Positions 54,089 to 63,569 of a DNA stretch of 64,000 bases are shown in pieces. The position numbers were made by a program, and so were the translations under genes. Source of the DNA: Phenylobacterium sp. Its GTDB lineage: Bacteria > Pseudomonadota > Alphaproteobacteria > Caulobacterales > Caulobacteraceae. A model generated the notes under the pieces. The model saw nothing but the letters and a program-made list of their open reading frames with translations, did no database searches and was not told the origin of the DNA. The DNA lies in the NCBI RefSeq assembly GCF_004299445.1, contig NZ_SCTC01000003.1, forward strand, positions 186,001 to 250,000, read 5' to 3'. The stretch's first letter is position 1, and each line of letters starts with the position of its first letter.

Positions 54089-54638
54089 CTAAATCTCCGA
54101 AATCGGCTGCCGCCCCTCTTGCAAGCGGCGGGCCGAAAATGGTGGGCGGCGGCCCGGGATCGAGAGGTCGCGTCAATACGACCCGCAGCCCGCCAATTCG
54201 TTCCGTGCAATCTGATCGCGTTTCACCAGTGGCTACGCCTCGTCACCGCCATTGGACGCGCCATGCAGACGGTCGCCGCGAAGGGAGACCTTCACAGCGC
54301 CTGCGTGGCGTCGACCGCGGGAACGGCGCGACCACTGAGATTTCCGCACATCGAGGGAGACATCATGATCCGCGTGGGGGGCGCGTTCGTGTTCGCAACG
54401 GCCCGGCGATGTCTGTCGTAGCGCGCTAAATCCGCAGGCCCGCAGATGGCGTGCGAGTCGTCCGGTGTCAAGGCGAGGCGCGGAATGGGCGGGCCGACCC
54501 GGTCGTTTCGCCGCATCTCACAGACCGGAAGGCGATCCATTGGCAACCGGCGGTCGAGGCGATCCGCAAGTGCTGTTGGAGCAACCCACGGGCGCCCGGC
54601 GCTTGCGCCGACTCTCAACCCAGAGTCACCTAGTCGAC
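54089..54638. other. Intergenic region, no gene seen
   Basis: A 550-bp gap between the divergent rpoD and response-regulator genes. It must hold both promoters, but I could not identify convincing boxes. Reading frames that cross it have no recognisable product and look like GC-rich chance frames. No tRNA, repeat or clear hairpin was found. Confidence 0.6.
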
Positions 54639-55304
54639 ATGAAGATCCTGGTGGTCGACGATCACACCCTGGTCCGGCAAGGGCTTGCAGCGCTGCTGCG
54701 CGATCAGGGCGCGGCGACCGAGGTCGTTCATGCGGGCGATGTGGCGCAGGCGCTGGCGGTGGTCGCCACCCGGGCCGACCTGGACGCCGTGCTCCTCGAC
54801 CTGCGCATGCCGGGCGCGGACGGGTTCGCGGCCATTGGCGAGATCGGCCGGCGTCGCCCCGAGTTGCCCGTCCTGATCCTGTCGTCGTCCGAAGATCCCG
54901 AGGACGTCCGCGAGGCGCTCCACTGCGGCGCGTTAGGCTATGTGCCAAAATCGGCCAGCCCCGAGGTGCTGCTGACCGCGGTGCGCATGGTGATGGCCGG
55001 CGAGATCTACGTCCCGTCCCAGATGTTGCGGGCGGGCGAAACGCCCATGCGTGGGCGGCCTGAGCGCGGGCCCCTGCTGGAGCTGACGCCCCGCCAGGGC
55101 GAGGTGCTGGAAGCCCTGGCCCGCGGGCTCTCCAACAAGGAGATCGGCCGCAAGTTCAACCTGTCGGAGAAGACGGTGAAGGCCCATGTCGGCGCGATCT
55201 TTCGCACCCTGGCCGTCACCAACCGAACCCAGGCCGCCAACGCCGCCCAGGCGGCCGGACTCATTCCGCAGCCACTGCCGTCGGGCTCGCGCGACGGCGA
55301 ATGA
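54639..55304 (+). CDS. NarL/LuxR-type response regulator
   Basis: A 221-aa two-component regulator. The receiver domain (about 1-120) has the acidic pair VVDDH, phospho-acceptor D54 in VLLDLRMPG, the SSS switch and K at GYVPKSASPE. The LuxR helix-turn-helix (about 148-208) is LTPRQGEVLEALARGLSNKEIGRKFNLSEKTVKAHVGAIFRTL. The ATG at 54639 fits the first strand of the receiver. It runs convergently into the hybrid kinase gene, overlapping by 44 bp, and the two probably form a cognate pair. Confidence 0.9.
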   Translation: MKILVVDDHTLVRQGLAALLRDQGAATEVVHAGDVAQALAVVATRADLDAVLLDLRMPGADGFAAIGEIGRRRPELPVLILSSSEDPEDVREALHCGALGYVPKSASPEVLLTAVRMVMAGEIYVPSQMLRAGETPMRGRPERGPLLELTPRQGEVLEALARGLSNKEIGRKFNLSEKTVKAHVGAIFRTLAVTNRTQAANAAQAAGLIPQPLPSGSRDGE

Positions 55305-57045
55305 GCGCGGTCACCGCCGCGCGCAGCCTGGCGTGCGACAACGGCTTGTGCAGCAACGGATAGCCGCTGGCCTGCACGTCGCGGATGTTCTCGGGCGAGG
55401 TGTCGCCGGTCACCAGGATCGCGGGGACGTCGACGCCCAGCGCTCCATGGATGCGCCGGATGGCCTCGACGCCGGTCTCGCCCCGTAAGCGGTGGTCACA
55501 GACGATGACGTCCGGCGCCGGCCGCGCCCGGAGCGCCGCGATCGCCGCTTCGCTGCCGGAGGCCGCGATCACCGTATGGCCCCAGCTTTCGAGCAGCGCG
55601 GTCATCCCCACCCGGATCGCCTGTTCGTCGTCGACGGCCAGGATCACGCCGGTGCGCACGTCGGCAAGCACACCTGCGCGGAGCGCCGGCGGCGGGTCGA
55701 TCCGGGCGGCTGCGGCGCGCGGGACCAACACCCGGAACGTCGTCCCCTGCCCCACCTCGCTCTCCATCTCCAGCGGATGATCCAGGATGGCGGTCAGGCG
55801 GCGCACGATGGGCAGACCCAGGCCCAGGCCCTTGGCCCGATCGCGGTCGGGATTGTCGACCTGGTAGAACTCTTCGAACACGGACTCCTGCAGGTCTTCC
55901 GGGATGCCCGGGCCCGTATCGCGCACTTCAAGGCAATAGCTGCGCCCGCGACGCCGGCAGCCCACCACCACCCAGCCCTTTTGCGTGTGGCGCACGGCGT
56001 TGCTGATGAGGTTGCGCAGCACACGCTCCAACAGGACCGGATCACTGCGGACCCAGGCCGTCGTCGGCACGACCACCAAGTCGATCCCCTTGGCTTCAGC
56101 CTCGGGCTCAAGCTCGCGGCAGATCCGGGCCAGCAGGGGCTGCACGGGCATCGCCACGGGTTTGCTCTCGATGACGCCGGCGTCCAGGCGCGAGACGTCG
56201 AGCAGCGAACTGAACAGGCCGTCCAGGGCGCCGATCGAGGCGTCCATCTGATCCACCAGCTCGAGCGAGCGGCGGGGCAGCCGGCGACCGCGCATCGCCC
56301 CGATGAACATGCCCAGAGCATGCACGGGCTGGCGCAGGTCGTGGCTGGCGGCCGCCAGGAATCGTGACTTGGCCAGGCTGTTCTGTTCGGCCACCTGTTT
56401 CTGGGCGCGCAGGTCGTCGGCCAGGGCGGCGTTTTCGAACCTCAGCTTGAGCGCTTCCTCCAGCGTCTCGTTGAAGCGTGAGCCCATGGTCAGCACGCTG
56501 GGCAGCCAAAGGCACAGCAGGATGGCGCAGGCGATGTGCAGGGTGTCGCCCTGGAACAGCATCCAGCCCACCACCGAGGGGAAGGGCAGGAAGAAGGTGA
56601 GGAACGCCGACTTCAGCGCGCCGGCCGAGCCGATGACGCCGTAGGTGCCGATCACCAGCGATACGATCACCAGGGTCTGCAGGTCGAAGCGCTCGGGCGA
56701 CAGCAGGAACGGCAGAGCCACGGCCCATGTCAGCCCGCTGACAATGCAGCCGGCGACGAACCAGCGCCCCCACTTGCGCCATTCGGCGACGGGCGGCCGG
56801 ACCCGGTTGTAGGCCGCCCGCACGCCCAGGCGGACCACCGTATGCAACGCCATGAAGCCCAGCCAGAGCGCCGCGATCGTCGGCGAAAGCGCGTTCTGCC
56901 AGATGAGGATACCGGCCAACGTGGTGCTGGCGGCCATGGTCGAGAAGTACGAGGCGCTGTCGGCGTAGAGCATGCGGACCTGCTCGGCGCGGACCTTGTC
57001 GGTCAGCGTCGGCGCCGGCTGTTCCCCATCGCGCGCCCCGTCCAT
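55261..57045 (-). CDS. Membrane hybrid sensor histidine kinase
   Basis: A 594-aa kinase with about six N-terminal membrane helices (residues 30-190) and no periplasmic sensor domain of size. A short coiled coil leads into HisKA with H235 in AAASHDLRQPVHALG. The ATPase domain has the N box RNLISNAVRHTQKG, DTGPGIP and GLGLGLPIV. The C-terminal receiver (about 465-580) has D in VIVCDHRLRGETG. This architecture resembles kinases that pair with LuxR-type regulators in Caulobacterales. The signal is unknown, perhaps the membrane or respiratory state. Confidence 0.9.
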   Translation of the reverse strand: MDGARDGEQPAPTLTDKVRAEQVRMLYADSASYFSTMAASTTLAGILIWQNALSPTIAALWLGFMALHTVVRLGVRAAYNRVRPPVAEWRKWGRWFVAGCIVSGLTWAVALPFLLSPERFDLQTLVIVSLVIGTYGVIGSAGALKSAFLTFFLPFPSVVGWMLFQGDTLHIACAILLCLWLPSVLTMGSRFNETLEEALKLRFENAALADDLRAQKQVAEQNSLAKSRFLAAASHDLRQPVHALGMFIGAMRGRRLPRRSLELVDQMDASIGALDGLFSSLLDVSRLDAGVIESKPVAMPVQPLLARICRELEPEAEAKGIDLVVVPTTAWVRSDPVLLERVLRNLISNAVRHTQKGWVVVGCRRRGRSYCLEVRDTGPGIPEDLQESVFEEFYQVDNPDRDRAKGLGLGLPIVRRLTAILDHPLEMESEVGQGTTFRVLVPRAAAARIDPPPALRAGVLADVRTGVILAVDDEQAIRVGMTALLESWGHTVIAASGSEAAIAALRARPAPDVIVCDHRLRGETGVEAIRRIHGALGVDVPAILVTGDTSPENIRDVQASGYPLLHKPLSHARLRAAVTALIRRRASPTAVAAE

Positions 57046-57127
57046 GGCGCAAGTTGTACGCCGTGAGGCCGAGCTTCGAAATTGGACTAAAGTCGTAGAT
57101 CCCTTTCCGCGCCGTCGGCGGGGAAGG

Positions 57128-59044
57128 TCAGTGCGGCAGCACGGTGGGCGGCGCCATCTCGTCCTGGGTCCAGTCGCTGTTGATCAGGCGGCGCAGGTGG
57201 TCGCGTTCCGCCTTCAGCGGGCCCAGGGTGTTGAGGGCGCTGGGGTCGCGGCCGACGTCCTGCAGGGCCGCTTCGACGGCGCGCTCCAGCGCCTCCAGCT
57301 GCATCAGGAGGTCGAAGGCCTGGCGCCAAAGGACGCGGGCCCGCTCGCCGCTCTCCTTGAGAAACGGCGCCGACACGCCCGCGCGGCCGGCCTCACGCTC
57401 GACCCGGTCCAGATCGGCCTTGGTCACGCCGCTGGCCAGCAGGCGCCGGTAGAGCGCGTCCATCTCCAGATGGTCGGTCTCGTAGCGCAGGCGCACCAGT
57501 TCGTGGGCCAGCTTGTCCAGCTTCTCGTCGCCGAAGCCGCGCGAGCCCACCAGCTCGATGGAGTCGTCCAGCAGGGTCAGGTCGTGGACCGCCGCGTGGG
57601 CCAGGGCCGCCGACAGCGGCTTCGACGAGGCGCGCAGGCGCTGGGCCGCGTCCTTGCCCTCGGTCGTGGCGCCGGTCAGCACGGGCTTGCGCTTGTCCCA
57701 GCGCGCGCGCGACAGCTCCCGGCCCGCCGCCCCCACCGTGTAGACAGGCGCCCGCGTCGGCCACAGGGCCTCGTAGCGGGCCAGCAGGTCTTCCTTGTAG
57801 GCCTGAGCCAGGTCGGGGTCGGCGATGCTGGCGGCCAGCTTGCGCAGCCGCACCTTCAGCGCGGTCTTCCGCTCGGGTGTGTCCAGCGGCTCGGCGTCGT
57901 CGTGCTCGCGGCGGAACAGGGCCTCGGCGAACGGCGTGGTCTTGGTCAGCTGGGCGCGGAGCGCCGGTGCGCCCTGGTCACGCAGCACGTCGTCCGGGTC
58001 CTTGCCGCCTTCCACGATGGCGAACTGCAGGCTGCGCCCCGCCTTCAGCAGCGGCAGCGCCCGGTCGATGGCCCGCGCCGCGGCCTGGCGGCCCGCCCGG
58101 TCGCCATCGAAGCAGAGGGTGGGCTCGGGATGGTGACGCCACAGCGCCTCCATCTGATCTTCGCCCAGGGCGGTGCCCATGGGCGCCACCGCCGGGACGC
58201 CCGCCCGAATGCAGGCGATCACGTCCATGTAGCCTTCCACCACCACCAGCGGGGGCGCTTCGTCCGCCTTGGCGGCGGCCAGGATCTTACGCGCCTCCGA
58301 GAGGCCATAGAGATGGTGGCCCTTGTGGAAGACCACGGTCTCTGGGCCGTTCAGGTACTTGGCGCGCGCCTGCGGATCCATCGCCCGGCCGCCGAAGCTG
58401 ACCACCCGGCCGCGCGCATCCAGGATGGGGAAGATGATGCGGTCGCGGAACCGGTCGTAGGGCGCCCCGCCCTCTTCCGGCGCCACCAACAGGCCCGCCT
58501 CGACCAGCTCGCCCGGCTTTGCGCCCTTGGTGATCAGGTAGTCCTTCAGCGCGGTGCGGTTCGACGGCGAGAAGCCGATCCGGAACCGGGCCCACTCGGC
58601 CTCGGGCAGGCCGCGCTTCTCCAGGTAGGCCCGCGCCTCGCGGCCGTGCGGGCGGCGAAGGTCGGCCTCGAACCACTGGGCCGCCAGCTCCAGCCAGTCG
58701 CCCAGGCCCTGGCGAACCTTCTCCTGCTCGGCCCCGCGCGGGTCCACCGCCGGCAGCGGCACCCCGGCCTCGCCCGCCAGCCGCTCGACGGCCTCGGCGA
58801 AGCTCAGCCGCTCGGTCTCCTGCAGGTAGGTGATCAGGTCGCCGGTCTTGCCTGACGAGAAATCGAAGAACATCCCCTTGTCGTCGTTCACGTAGAACGA
58901 GGGGGTCTTCTCCTTGTTGAACGGCGACAGGCCCACGTACTCGCGGCCCTGCTTGCGCAGCTTGACGGTGCGACCGATCACGTCGGACGGCCGAAGCCGC
59001 GACTTGATCTCCTCGAGAAAACGTTCGTCGAACCGCCCGACCAT
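57128..59044 (-). CDS. dnaG: DNA primase DnaG
   Basis: A 638-aa primase that makes RNA primers at the replication fork. The N-terminal domain (about 1-100), the catalytic TOPRIM domain with VVVEGYMDVIA near 268 and LCFDGDRAGRQAA near 312, and the C-terminal helicase-binding part are in order. The zinc-binding cysteines of the N-terminal fold are missing (see findings). ATG at 59044 is used; a GTG at 59047 is also possible and has better ribosome-site spacing. The hybrid kinase gene follows by 82 bp on the same strand. Confidence 0.97.
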   Translation of the reverse strand: MVGRFDERFLEEIKSRLRPSDVIGRTVKLRKQGREYVGLSPFNKEKTPSFYVNDDKGMFFDFSSGKTGDLITYLQETERLSFAEAVERLAGEAGVPLPAVDPRGAEQEKVRQGLGDWLELAAQWFEADLRRPHGREARAYLEKRGLPEAEWARFRIGFSPSNRTALKDYLITKGAKPGELVEAGLLVAPEEGGAPYDRFRDRIIFPILDARGRVVSFGGRAMDPQARAKYLNGPETVVFHKGHHLYGLSEARKILAAAKADEAPPLVVVEGYMDVIACIRAGVPAVAPMGTALGEDQMEALWRHHPEPTLCFDGDRAGRQAAARAIDRALPLLKAGRSLQFAIVEGGKDPDDVLRDQGAPALRAQLTKTTPFAEALFRREHDDAEPLDTPERKTALKVRLRKLAASIADPDLAQAYKEDLLARYEALWPTRAPVYTVGAAGRELSRARWDKRKPVLTGATTEGKDAAQRLRASSKPLSAALAHAAVHDLTLLDDSIELVGSRGFGDEKLDKLAHELVRLRYETDHLEMDALYRRLLASGVTKADLDRVEREAGRAGVSAPFLKESGERARVLWRQAFDLLMQLEALERAVEAALQDVGRDPSALNTLGPLKAERDHLRRLINSDWTQDEMAPPTVLPH

Positions 59045-59252
59045 CACACCGAGCCTTCACATCTCCCGGCGGCGAGCGCGAGAGAGTCGCAAGCCGCACC
59101 CGTGGATGCGCCGATTCCCCTGTGGGCGACCTGTGGGAAACCGTTGGGCTCGCTCGCTGTCAAAAGCGGACGTATGTCGCCGATGATCGGGCCGGCCACT
59201 TTCGCTCCCCGTCCCCCGCCGCCTGCGCGGCAGGGGTCGAGAAGCAGGTCGG

Positions 59253-59528
59253 TCACGACGCGGGAAGCGTGTCGGCCAGGGCCGCCAGCTGCGGCTTGCC
59301 CGAATTGGCCAGCGTGCTCTTGTAGGTGGCCACCACGCAGGCGCGGTGCGCCTCGATCATGGTGATGGCGACTTCGCGCTTCAGGCAGGCGCGCTGGGCA
59401 GCGGCCCAAACGGCGCGGCTGACTTCCTGGGGAGTCTTGCCGTCCAAAGCCACTTTGGCCGTGCCGGCGGCGGCGGGGGCGGCGATGAGGGCGCTGGCGG
59501 CAAGCGCCAGGGCAAACGTGCGCATCAT
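59253..59528 (-). CDS. UrcA-like small exported protein
   Basis: A 91-aa protein with a signal peptide ([21 protein letters not shown]). The mature part, KVALDGKTPQEVSRAVWAAAQRACLKREVAITMIEAHRACVVATYKSTLANSGKPQLAALA, has the two cysteines and spacing of UrcA-family proteins, which are common in this order and of unknown function. Two adjacent ATGs can serve as start. It stands alone on the minus strand between dnaG and carA. Confidence 0.75.
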   Translation of the reverse strand: MMRTFALALAASALIAAPAAAGTAKVALDGKTPQEVSRAVWAAAQRACLKREVAITMIEAHRACVVATYKSTLANSGKPQLAALADTLPAS

Positions 59529-59714
59529 GGTCGTTCCTCGTCTAGCTGAAGGGCGACCCAGTTCCTGTTCATTCCCTGTCCGGACGCGCAGGCTCTTACG
59601 GCCGAGCTTTCCGGACGCGCGTTACTTAGTGACCAACGTTCGCATCGCAAGGGTATGCCAACCGGAAAAGGAGCACCCGGTCGCGAAGGCGGACGGCTAG
59701 CGACTGAGCCCGCC

Positions 59715-60887
59715 CTACTTCGCCTTGTCCATCAGCCCGGCGAAGCGCTCGAACAGGTAGAGGCTGTCCGTCGGCCCCGGGGAGGCTTCGGGGTGATGCT
59801 GGATGGAGAAGACGGGCTTGTCCTTCAGCGCCAGGCCGGCGTTGGTGCCGTCGAAGAGCGAGACGTGGGTTTCGACCACCGGCTCGGGCAGGCTGTCGCG
59901 GTCGACCGTGAAACCGTGGTTCATCGAGACGATCTCGACCTTGCCGGTCGTCAGGTCCTTCACCGGGTGGTTGGCCCCGTGGTGACCCTGCTCCATCTTG
60001 ACGGTCTGGGCGCCCAGCGCGCGGGCCAGCATCTGGTGACCCAGGCAGATGCCGAAGACGGGCTTGCCGCTCGCCACCAGCTTCTGGATTTCAGGCACGG
60101 CGTACTCGCCCGTCGCCGCCGGGTCGCCGGGGCCGTTCGACAGCAGAATGCCGTCCGGGTTGCGCGCCAGGATGTCCTCGGCCGAGGTCTTGGCCGGCAC
60201 TACGGTGACCCGCGCGCCCACCGAGGTCAGCGCGCGCAGGATGTTGCGCTTCACGCCGTAGTCGACGACCACCACCTCGTACTTCGGCTGTTCGGCCGCC
60301 TTGGCGTAGCCGCCGCCTTCCCAGCTCCACAGCCCTTCTTCGTAGACGAAGGGCTGCAGGCACGAGGCGTCCTTGGCCAGGTCCAGGCCTTCCAGGCCCG
60401 ACCAGGCCTTGGCCTTGGCGGCGAGCGCATCGAGGTCGAAGACGCCGTCCGGATTGTGGGCAATGACGCCGTGCGGCATGCCGTGCTCGCGGATCGCCTT
60501 GGTCAGTGCGCGGGTGTCGACCCCGGCCAGGCCGATGACGCCGCGCCGGCTCATCCAGGTCTCAAGATCGCTGTCGGCGCGCCAGTTGGCGGGCCGGGTC
60601 GGAAGGTCGCGGAAGATCGCGCCCCGAGCCGCCGTCTCGGCCGAGCCCGACATCTGCTCGATGTCCTCGACGTTCGTGCCGACGTTGCCGATGTGCGGGA
60701 AGGTGAAGGCCACGATCTGGGCCATGTAGGAGGGATCGGTGAGGATCTCCTGGTAGCCGGTCATGGCGGTGTTGAAGCACACCTCGCCCACCGCATCGCC
60801 CACCGCGCCCACGCCGATCCCCTGCAGGACCGTGCCGTCGGCAAGCACGAGGACTCCGGTGACGCCGGGCAGCAGGTCACGGCTCAT
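59715..60887 (-). CDS. carA: Carbamoyl phosphate synthase small subunit
   Basis: A 390-aa glutaminase subunit that supplies ammonia to CarB for arginine and pyrimidine synthesis. The N-terminal domain has [35 protein letters not shown]. The class I amidotransferase domain has the nucleophile cysteine in [11 protein letters not shown] and the His/Glu pair in [15 protein letters not shown] lies before the ATG. carB is not adjacent in the window. Confidence 0.97.
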   Translation of the reverse strand: MSRDLLPGVTGVLVLADGTVLQGIGVGAVGDAVGEVCFNTAMTGYQEILTDPSYMAQIVAFTFPHIGNVGTNVEDIEQMSGSAETAARGAIFRDLPTRPANWRADSDLETWMSRRGVIGLAGVDTRALTKAIREHGMPHGVIAHNPDGVFDLDALAAKAKAWSGLEGLDLAKDASCLQPFVYEEGLWSWEGGGYAKAAEQPKYEVVVVDYGVKRNILRALTSVGARVTVVPAKTSAEDILARNPDGILLSNGPGDPAATGEYAVPEIQKLVASGKPVFGICLGHQMLARALGAQTVKMEQGHHGANHPVKDLTTGKVEIVSMNHGFTVDRDSLPEPVVETHVSLFDGTNAGLALKDKPVFSIQHHPEASPGPTDSLYLFERFAGLMDKAK

Positions 60888-60963
60888 GAGGGAGGCTCCT
60901 TGTGGGCAAACGGCGCGCTAGGTAGTGAGTCCCGCAGGTGCGGTCAATGCGGCGGGGGGACCT

Positions 60964-61395
60964 ATGACCTATATCGATCCGGATCGCGAGGCCTGGGCCG
61001 TCTTCAAGACCCTGCCCAAGGGCCAGCCCATCAACATGCTGAACCTGATCCGCCTCAAGCCGAGGGCCGAATACCCCGCGGATCATCCCGATCACGGCAA
61101 GGACATCACCGGCCTCGACGCCTACCGCGCCTATGGACGCACGTCGGCCGAGGTCTTTGCACGCGTCGGCGGCCGCCAGGTCTGGGTTGGCAATCCCCGG
61201 GTCATGGTGACCGGCCCGCAGGCCGAGGCCTGGGACCTGGCCTTCATCGCGGAGTACCCCGACGCCGAGGCGTTCATCGCCATGGTCCGAGACCCTGAGT
61301 ACCGCGAGCACGTCAAGCACCGCACGGCTGGCGTGGCGGACTCGCGGCTGCTTTGCCTCACGCCTCGCGAGCCCGGCGACGGCTTCGGCGAATGA
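60964..61395 (+). CDS. DUF1330-family protein
   Basis: A 143-aa protein of the dimeric alpha/beta barrel fold. GQPINMLNLIRLKPRAEY near 21, GLDAYRAYGRTSAEVFARVGG and FIAEYPDAEAFIAMVRDPEYREHVKHRTAGVADSRLL match DUF1330. The biochemical role is unknown. It is divergent from carA and its stop overlaps the VOC gene start (ATGA), so the two are one operon. Confidence 0.85.
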   Translation: MTYIDPDREAWAVFKTLPKGQPINMLNLIRLKPRAEYPADHPDHGKDITGLDAYRAYGRTSAEVFARVGGRQVWVGNPRVMVTGPQAEAWDLAFIAEYPDAEAFIAMVRDPEYREHVKHRTAGVADSRLLCLTPREPGDGFGE

Positions 61396-62015
61396 CCCCG
61401 GGCGTCGCCCTCGACCATATCCTGTTCGGCGCGCCTGACCTTGAAGTCGGCGTCCGCGAGGTGACCGCGCGGCTGGGCGCGACGCCCGCGCCGGGCGGCG
61501 TCCATCCCACGATGGGCACGACCAATGCGCTGCTCTCGCTGGGCGGCGGGGTCTACCTGGAAGTCCTGGCGCCTGCGCCCGGCCACACCGAACTCCGTGG
61601 ATTCGGCCAGCAACTTGCCGGACTCGAGACCCCGGCCCTCGTGAACTGGGCCGCCCGGGCTTCGGACCTTGAGGCCGTGGCTGCGGCGGCGACCGCGGCT
61701 GGGCTGGCCCCGTTGGGCCCCGTCCCGGGTTCGCGCCGCACCGAGTCCGGCGACCTCCTCGAGTGGCGGATGCTGCTGATCGGCGGCCACGATTTCGGGA
61801 CCTTCATCCCCTTCTTCATCGACTGGGGCGCGACCCCGCACCCCTCGATCACCTCGCCGACCGGCCCACGCCTCGTGCGGTTCAGCGTTGCCCACCCCCG
61901 CGCCGCCGAACTCGCCGGCCTCTACCGCGCGCTAGGTCTTGAGATCGAGGTGGCCGAGGACGCCAGCCCCCTCTTCAACGCAGAGATCGAAGGCGCCGTC
62001 CTCACGGGGCCCTAG
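61392..62015 (+). CDS. VOC-family glyoxalase-like protein
   Basis: A 207-aa protein of the vicinal oxygen chelate superfamily. It starts VALDHILFGAPDLEVGVREVTARLGATPAPGGVHPTMGTTNALLSLGGGVYLEVLAP, the N-terminal module with the usual His near 9 and Glu near 56, and a second module in FIPFFIDWGATPHPS. It resembles the Glyoxalase_3 group. The substrate is not known. It is coupled to the DUF1330 gene. Confidence 0.85.
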   Translation: MTPGVALDHILFGAPDLEVGVREVTARLGATPAPGGVHPTMGTTNALLSLGGGVYLEVLAPAPGHTELRGFGQQLAGLETPALVNWAARASDLEAVAAAATAAGLAPLGPVPGSRRTESGDLLEWRMLLIGGHDFGTFIPFFIDWGATPHPSITSPTGPRLVRFSVAHPRAAELAGLYRALGLEIEVAEDASPLFNAEIEGAVLTGP

Positions 62016-62076
62016 CGGCAGAAAACGAGGGAAACTTGTCATTTAGGCCAGCGCTGATCTGAGAGAAACTGACGCC

Positions 62077-62322
62077 ATGCTCGCCCTCCGACCCAACTGC
62101 GAATGCTGCGACCGCGACCTGGCGGTCGACAGCCCCGACGCCCGCATCTGCACGTTCGAGTGCACCTTCTGCGCCGAGTGCGCCGAGGTTCGCCTGGCGG
62201 GCGTCTGCCCGAACTGCGCAGGCGAGCTGGTCCGGCGGCCGATCCGCCCGGCTGCCGCCCTGGCCCGTTTCCCGGCCTCGACCGAGCGGGTGACCAAGGC
62301 TCACAAGGCCTGCGCGGCCTGA
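62077..62322 (+). CDS. DUF1272-family zinc-ribbon protein
   Basis: An 81-aa protein with the pattern LRPNCECCDRDL, ICTFECTFCAECAE and VCPNCAGELVRRP. These CxxC pairs define the small DUF1272 zinc-binding family. Its stop overlaps the end of the convergent hybrid kinase-like gene by 22 bp. Function unknown. Confidence 0.87.
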   Translation: MLALRPNCECCDRDLAVDSPDARICTFECTFCAECAEVRLAGVCPNCAGELVRRPIRPAAALARFPASTERVTKAHKACAA

Positions 62323-63416
62323 GGCGGGTACAGCGCCGCATCCAGCGCCGCGAACAGGGCCTCGACCCGGATGGGCTTGGCGATGTGGCCGTCGGCGCCC
62401 GCCGCGGCGGTGGCGGCGCGATCTTCGGCCGAGGTGTTGGCTGACAGCACCACCGCAGGCGTACGCGGCCGGCCCAGAGCCCGCTCTTCGCTTCGGATGG
62501 CGCGGATCGCCGATAGGCCGTCGGTGACCGGCATCCGCAGGTCCATCAGCACCGCATCGAAGCCGCCGACCCGCCAGGCCTCCACCGCCTCGAAGCCGTT
62601 CTCCACGGTCACCACCTCGACGCCGGCGGCCTCCAGCATCAGCTCCAGCACCTTGCGGTTGGTGGGGTTGTCGTCCGCCGCCAACACCCGCAGCGGCCGG
62701 TCAGGGACGGCCCGAACCGGATGGTCGTCGGGCGCGAGGTCGACGCCGCCATAGTCCAGAAGCCCGTTCACGAGCCGATCGAGCTGGCGGCCCGCGGCGC
62801 GGATCTCTGAGACCAGGGCGCGCTGGTCGGGCCCCAGGTCGGTGGCGTCCAGAGCCTGGGCCAGCCCGAGCACGCCGTTCAGGGGCGTGCGGAGCTCGTG
62901 GCTCATGTCGGAAAGGAACTCGGCCTTGGCGCGATGGGCGGCCTCGGCGTGGGCCAGCGCCTGCTCCAGCGCCTCGGCCTGGCGCTTCATCTCGGTGATG
63001 TCGACCCGCAGGCCGATGACGCCTCCGTCCGAAGTGCGCCGCTCCTCGATCATCAGCCAGCGGCCGTCGGCCACCTGCTGCTCATGGCGTTCGCCCGTGG
63101 CGGTGGCGAGCTTGGCCTCGCGCGCCGCCAGCCACTCGGCCTCGCGACCGACGGCGTCGGGATAATCCCCCCGCCGCACCCCCTCGCGCAGGGTGTCGAT
63201 CAGGCGTGCGCCGGGCCGGAACAGGTCGGCCGAACGGTGATAGATCTCGGCGTAGCGCCGGTTCCACAGGATGTAGCGACCCTCGGAGTCCAGAAAGACC
63301 ACGCCTTCCGGGATCGCGTCGATCGCGTCGCGCAGCCGGCTCTCGGCCAGATCGGCCTGAGCCTGCGCCCGGGCCACGGCGTGGCCGCCGACCAGCCTGG
63401 CCAGCCATCGCTGCAT
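62301..63416 (-). CDS. PAS-HisKA-receiver protein lacking the kinase ATPase domain
   Basis: A 371-aa cytoplasmic signalling protein. A PAS domain (about 25-145) contains RDAIDAIPEGVVFLDSEGRYILWNRRYAEIY and ends RVDITEMKRQ. HisKA (about 160-225) has H173 in DMSHELRTPLNGV. The receiver (about 242-362) has D292 in VLMDLRMPVTDG. Only about 20 residues separate HisKA and receiver, so the N, G1 and G2 boxes of an ATPase domain are absent. It cannot autophosphorylate by itself and may act as a phosphotransfer or scaffold protein. ATG at 63416. Confidence 0.85.
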   Translation of the reverse strand: MQRWLARLVGGHAVARAQAQADLAESRLRDAIDAIPEGVVFLDSEGRYILWNRRYAEIYHRSADLFRPGARLIDTLREGVRRGDYPDAVGREAEWLAAREAKLATATGERHEQQVADGRWLMIEERRTSDGGVIGLRVDITEMKRQAEALEQALAHAEAAHRAKAEFLSDMSHELRTPLNGVLGLAQALDATDLGPDQRALVSEIRAAGRQLDRLVNGLLDYGGVDLAPDDHPVRAVPDRPLRVLAADDNPTNRKVLELMLEAAGVEVVTVENGFEAVEAWRVGGFDAVLMDLRMPVTDGLSAIRAIRSEERALGRPRTPAVVLSANTSAEDRAATAAAGADGHIAKPIRVEALFAALDAALYPPQAAQAL

Positions 63417-63569
63417 CGCGCCCGCTCCACAAGAACCGCCCGTCAGCAAACTCCCCGAAATGGGTTTCGAAACCCTTGCGCCATAAGGGATTGCGTGGGT
63501 TCAGACGCGCCCGCATCGCCCGCCCGTGGCGATTGCACACCGATGGGTCCGCGGCGTATGGGCGAGGCC

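Noticed and set aside
54446..55063. Overlapping open frame across the response regulator start
   Set aside because: It is arginine-rich, has no domain, and runs through the receiver gene in another frame.
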